NCBI RefSeq assembly: GCF_001999965.1 | Contig: NZ_CP019646.1 | Span: 1,240,001-1,304,000, forward strand | Reading direction: 5' to 3' | From: Limihaloglobus sulfuriphilus | GTDB taxonomy: Bacteria > Planctomycetota > Phycisphaerae > Sedimentisphaerales > Sedimentisphaeraceae | DNA length: 64,000 bases | Shown here: positions 63,444 through 64,000 of the stretch, piece after piece | Layout: each line of letters begins with the position of its first letter | How positions within the stretch are numbered: the first letter of the stretch is position 1 | Program-made: the position numbers and the translations under genes | Notes under the pieces: generated by a model | Seen by the model: the letters and a program-made list of their open reading frames with translations, nothing else | Database searches by the model: none | What the model was told of the DNA's origin: nothing

Positions 63444-63902
63444 CTAAAACTCATCTCTGGTTACAAGGTTAAAATCAACAGCCTTTTCGCTTGGAGCAAC
63501 TTCTTTTATGGTAAAGTTGTTTTTGGCTACGGCAGAACCGAGTTTCCACACACTGCTGCGTGTTGGTATTTCAAAACCTGATTCATCGAGCCAGACAAAT
63601 TTGTACTGAAATTTTTTGGTTTTAAACGACTGGTTATAGCCCTTTACCTGTACCTCAAGCAAATCTTTGTCGTTAACACGCATGATGACTTCATTTACTT
63701 TGAGCCCCTCTCCTTTGAGGGCACTTATGACCTTTCGAAATGGGGTTAGTATAGGATTAGTGGCAGCGCCGGAGCTTCCTACATTCTCTCCCATGACAAC
63801 ACGCTCATCCACTTTGGACGTGCCGGGGGCACGTTTTTCCGCGCAACCGAACAGAAATATAACCGATGCACAAATTAAAACTATAAAACATTTAGATTTC
63901 AT
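63444..63902 (-). CDS. YcfL-like (DUF1425) lipoprotein
   Basis: A 152-aa lipoprotein (signal CFIVLICASVIFLFGC) with AGGAG 8 bases before the ATG. The C-terminal region (VQVKGYNQSFKTKKFQYKFVWLDESGFEIPTRSSVWKL) fits the YcfL/DUF1425 beta-sandwich family. It stands 95 bases before the LpoB-like gene in the same order as ycfL-lpoB in E. coli. Function is unknown. Confidence 0.82.
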   Translation of the reverse strand: MKSKCFIVLICASVIFLFGCAEKRAPGTSKVDERVVMGENVGSSGAATNPILTPFRKVISALKGEGLKVNEVIMRVNDKDLLEVQVKGYNQSFKTKKFQYKFVWLDESGFEIPTRSSVWKLGSAVAKNNFTIKEVAPSEKAVDFNLVTRDEF

Positions 63903-64000
63903 TACTTATCTCCTGAATTTAATTAAATTTAATAACATTATATACAGGCTCAGCGCCTGCAAAGGGTATTCTAACATAGACTATGGCATTTTTGCAATCA

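Overview
The window looks like core chromosome of a Gram-negative bacterium, most likely a planctomycete of the Phycisphaerae/Sedimentisphaerales type. This is inferred from gene style, not from a marker search. The signs are: a kdsA gene (Kdo, hence LPS); many lipoproteins and an LpoB-type outer-membrane lipoprotein; large secreted carbohydrate-active proteins; GxGYxYP and DUF3738-type proteins; a nusA operon without rimP; and many TTG starts. Base composition is near half GC, and genes lie on both strands in short operons.

Layout. 1-2.4 kb: the end of a peptide/nickel-type ABC transporter operon (permease, two ATPases). 2.4-7.2 kb: a large secreted glycosidase-like gene (minus strand), split by a complete 1,530-bp ISAs1-family element with 19-bp terminal inverted repeats and a 10-bp target duplication; the distal half also carries an in-frame stop. 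7.3-12.9 kb: a D-lactate dehydrogenase-type enzyme, tRNA-Pro(TGG), a GxGYxYP-family secreted protein and small unknown proteins. 13-20 kb: kdsA, a frameshifted tRNA-queuosine mannosyltransferase homologue, a secreted protein/ECF sigma/membrane protein trio, a bacteriohemerythrin, ispG and an old-yellow-enzyme oxidoreductase.

20.5-26.6 kb: the minus-strand operon nusA-infB-rbfA, followed by an unusual HhH-GPD-like protein with a histone-H1-like Lys/Ala tail, and a YebC regulator. An intrinsic-terminator-like hairpin lies just upstream of nusA. 27-34 kb: ispH, rpsA, gyrA, holA. 34-38 kb: a secreted HEAT-type protein and fhs. 38-42.7 kb: tRNA-His, then ilvB-ilvN-ilvC and a lipoprotein, preceded by a promoter and a strongly structured leader. 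43-49 kb: a Cys-cluster protein, hisS, a MazG-like protein, a permease, scpA, trpS, folD.

49-50.7 kb is a small accessory patch with dispersed repeats, a DUF3738-like lipoprotein and a RhuM fragment. 50.7-55.4 kb: ilvD-leuD-leuB-mnmA (minus), interrupted by heptamer repeats and a remnant of a 23S-intervening-sequence (four-helix-bundle) protein. 55.6-61 kb: nadB, two lipoproteins of similar layout, a HIT protein, galM, tRNA-Pro(GGG). 61.4-63.9 kb: a lipoprotein operon with YcfL-like, LpoB-like and CsgG-like products.

Together the genes cover branched-chain amino acid synthesis (ilvBNCD, leuBD), one-carbon folate metabolism (fhs, folD), the MEP isoprenoid steps IspG and IspH, NAD synthesis, and core transcription/translation. 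No CRISPR array, prophage or rRNA was seen.
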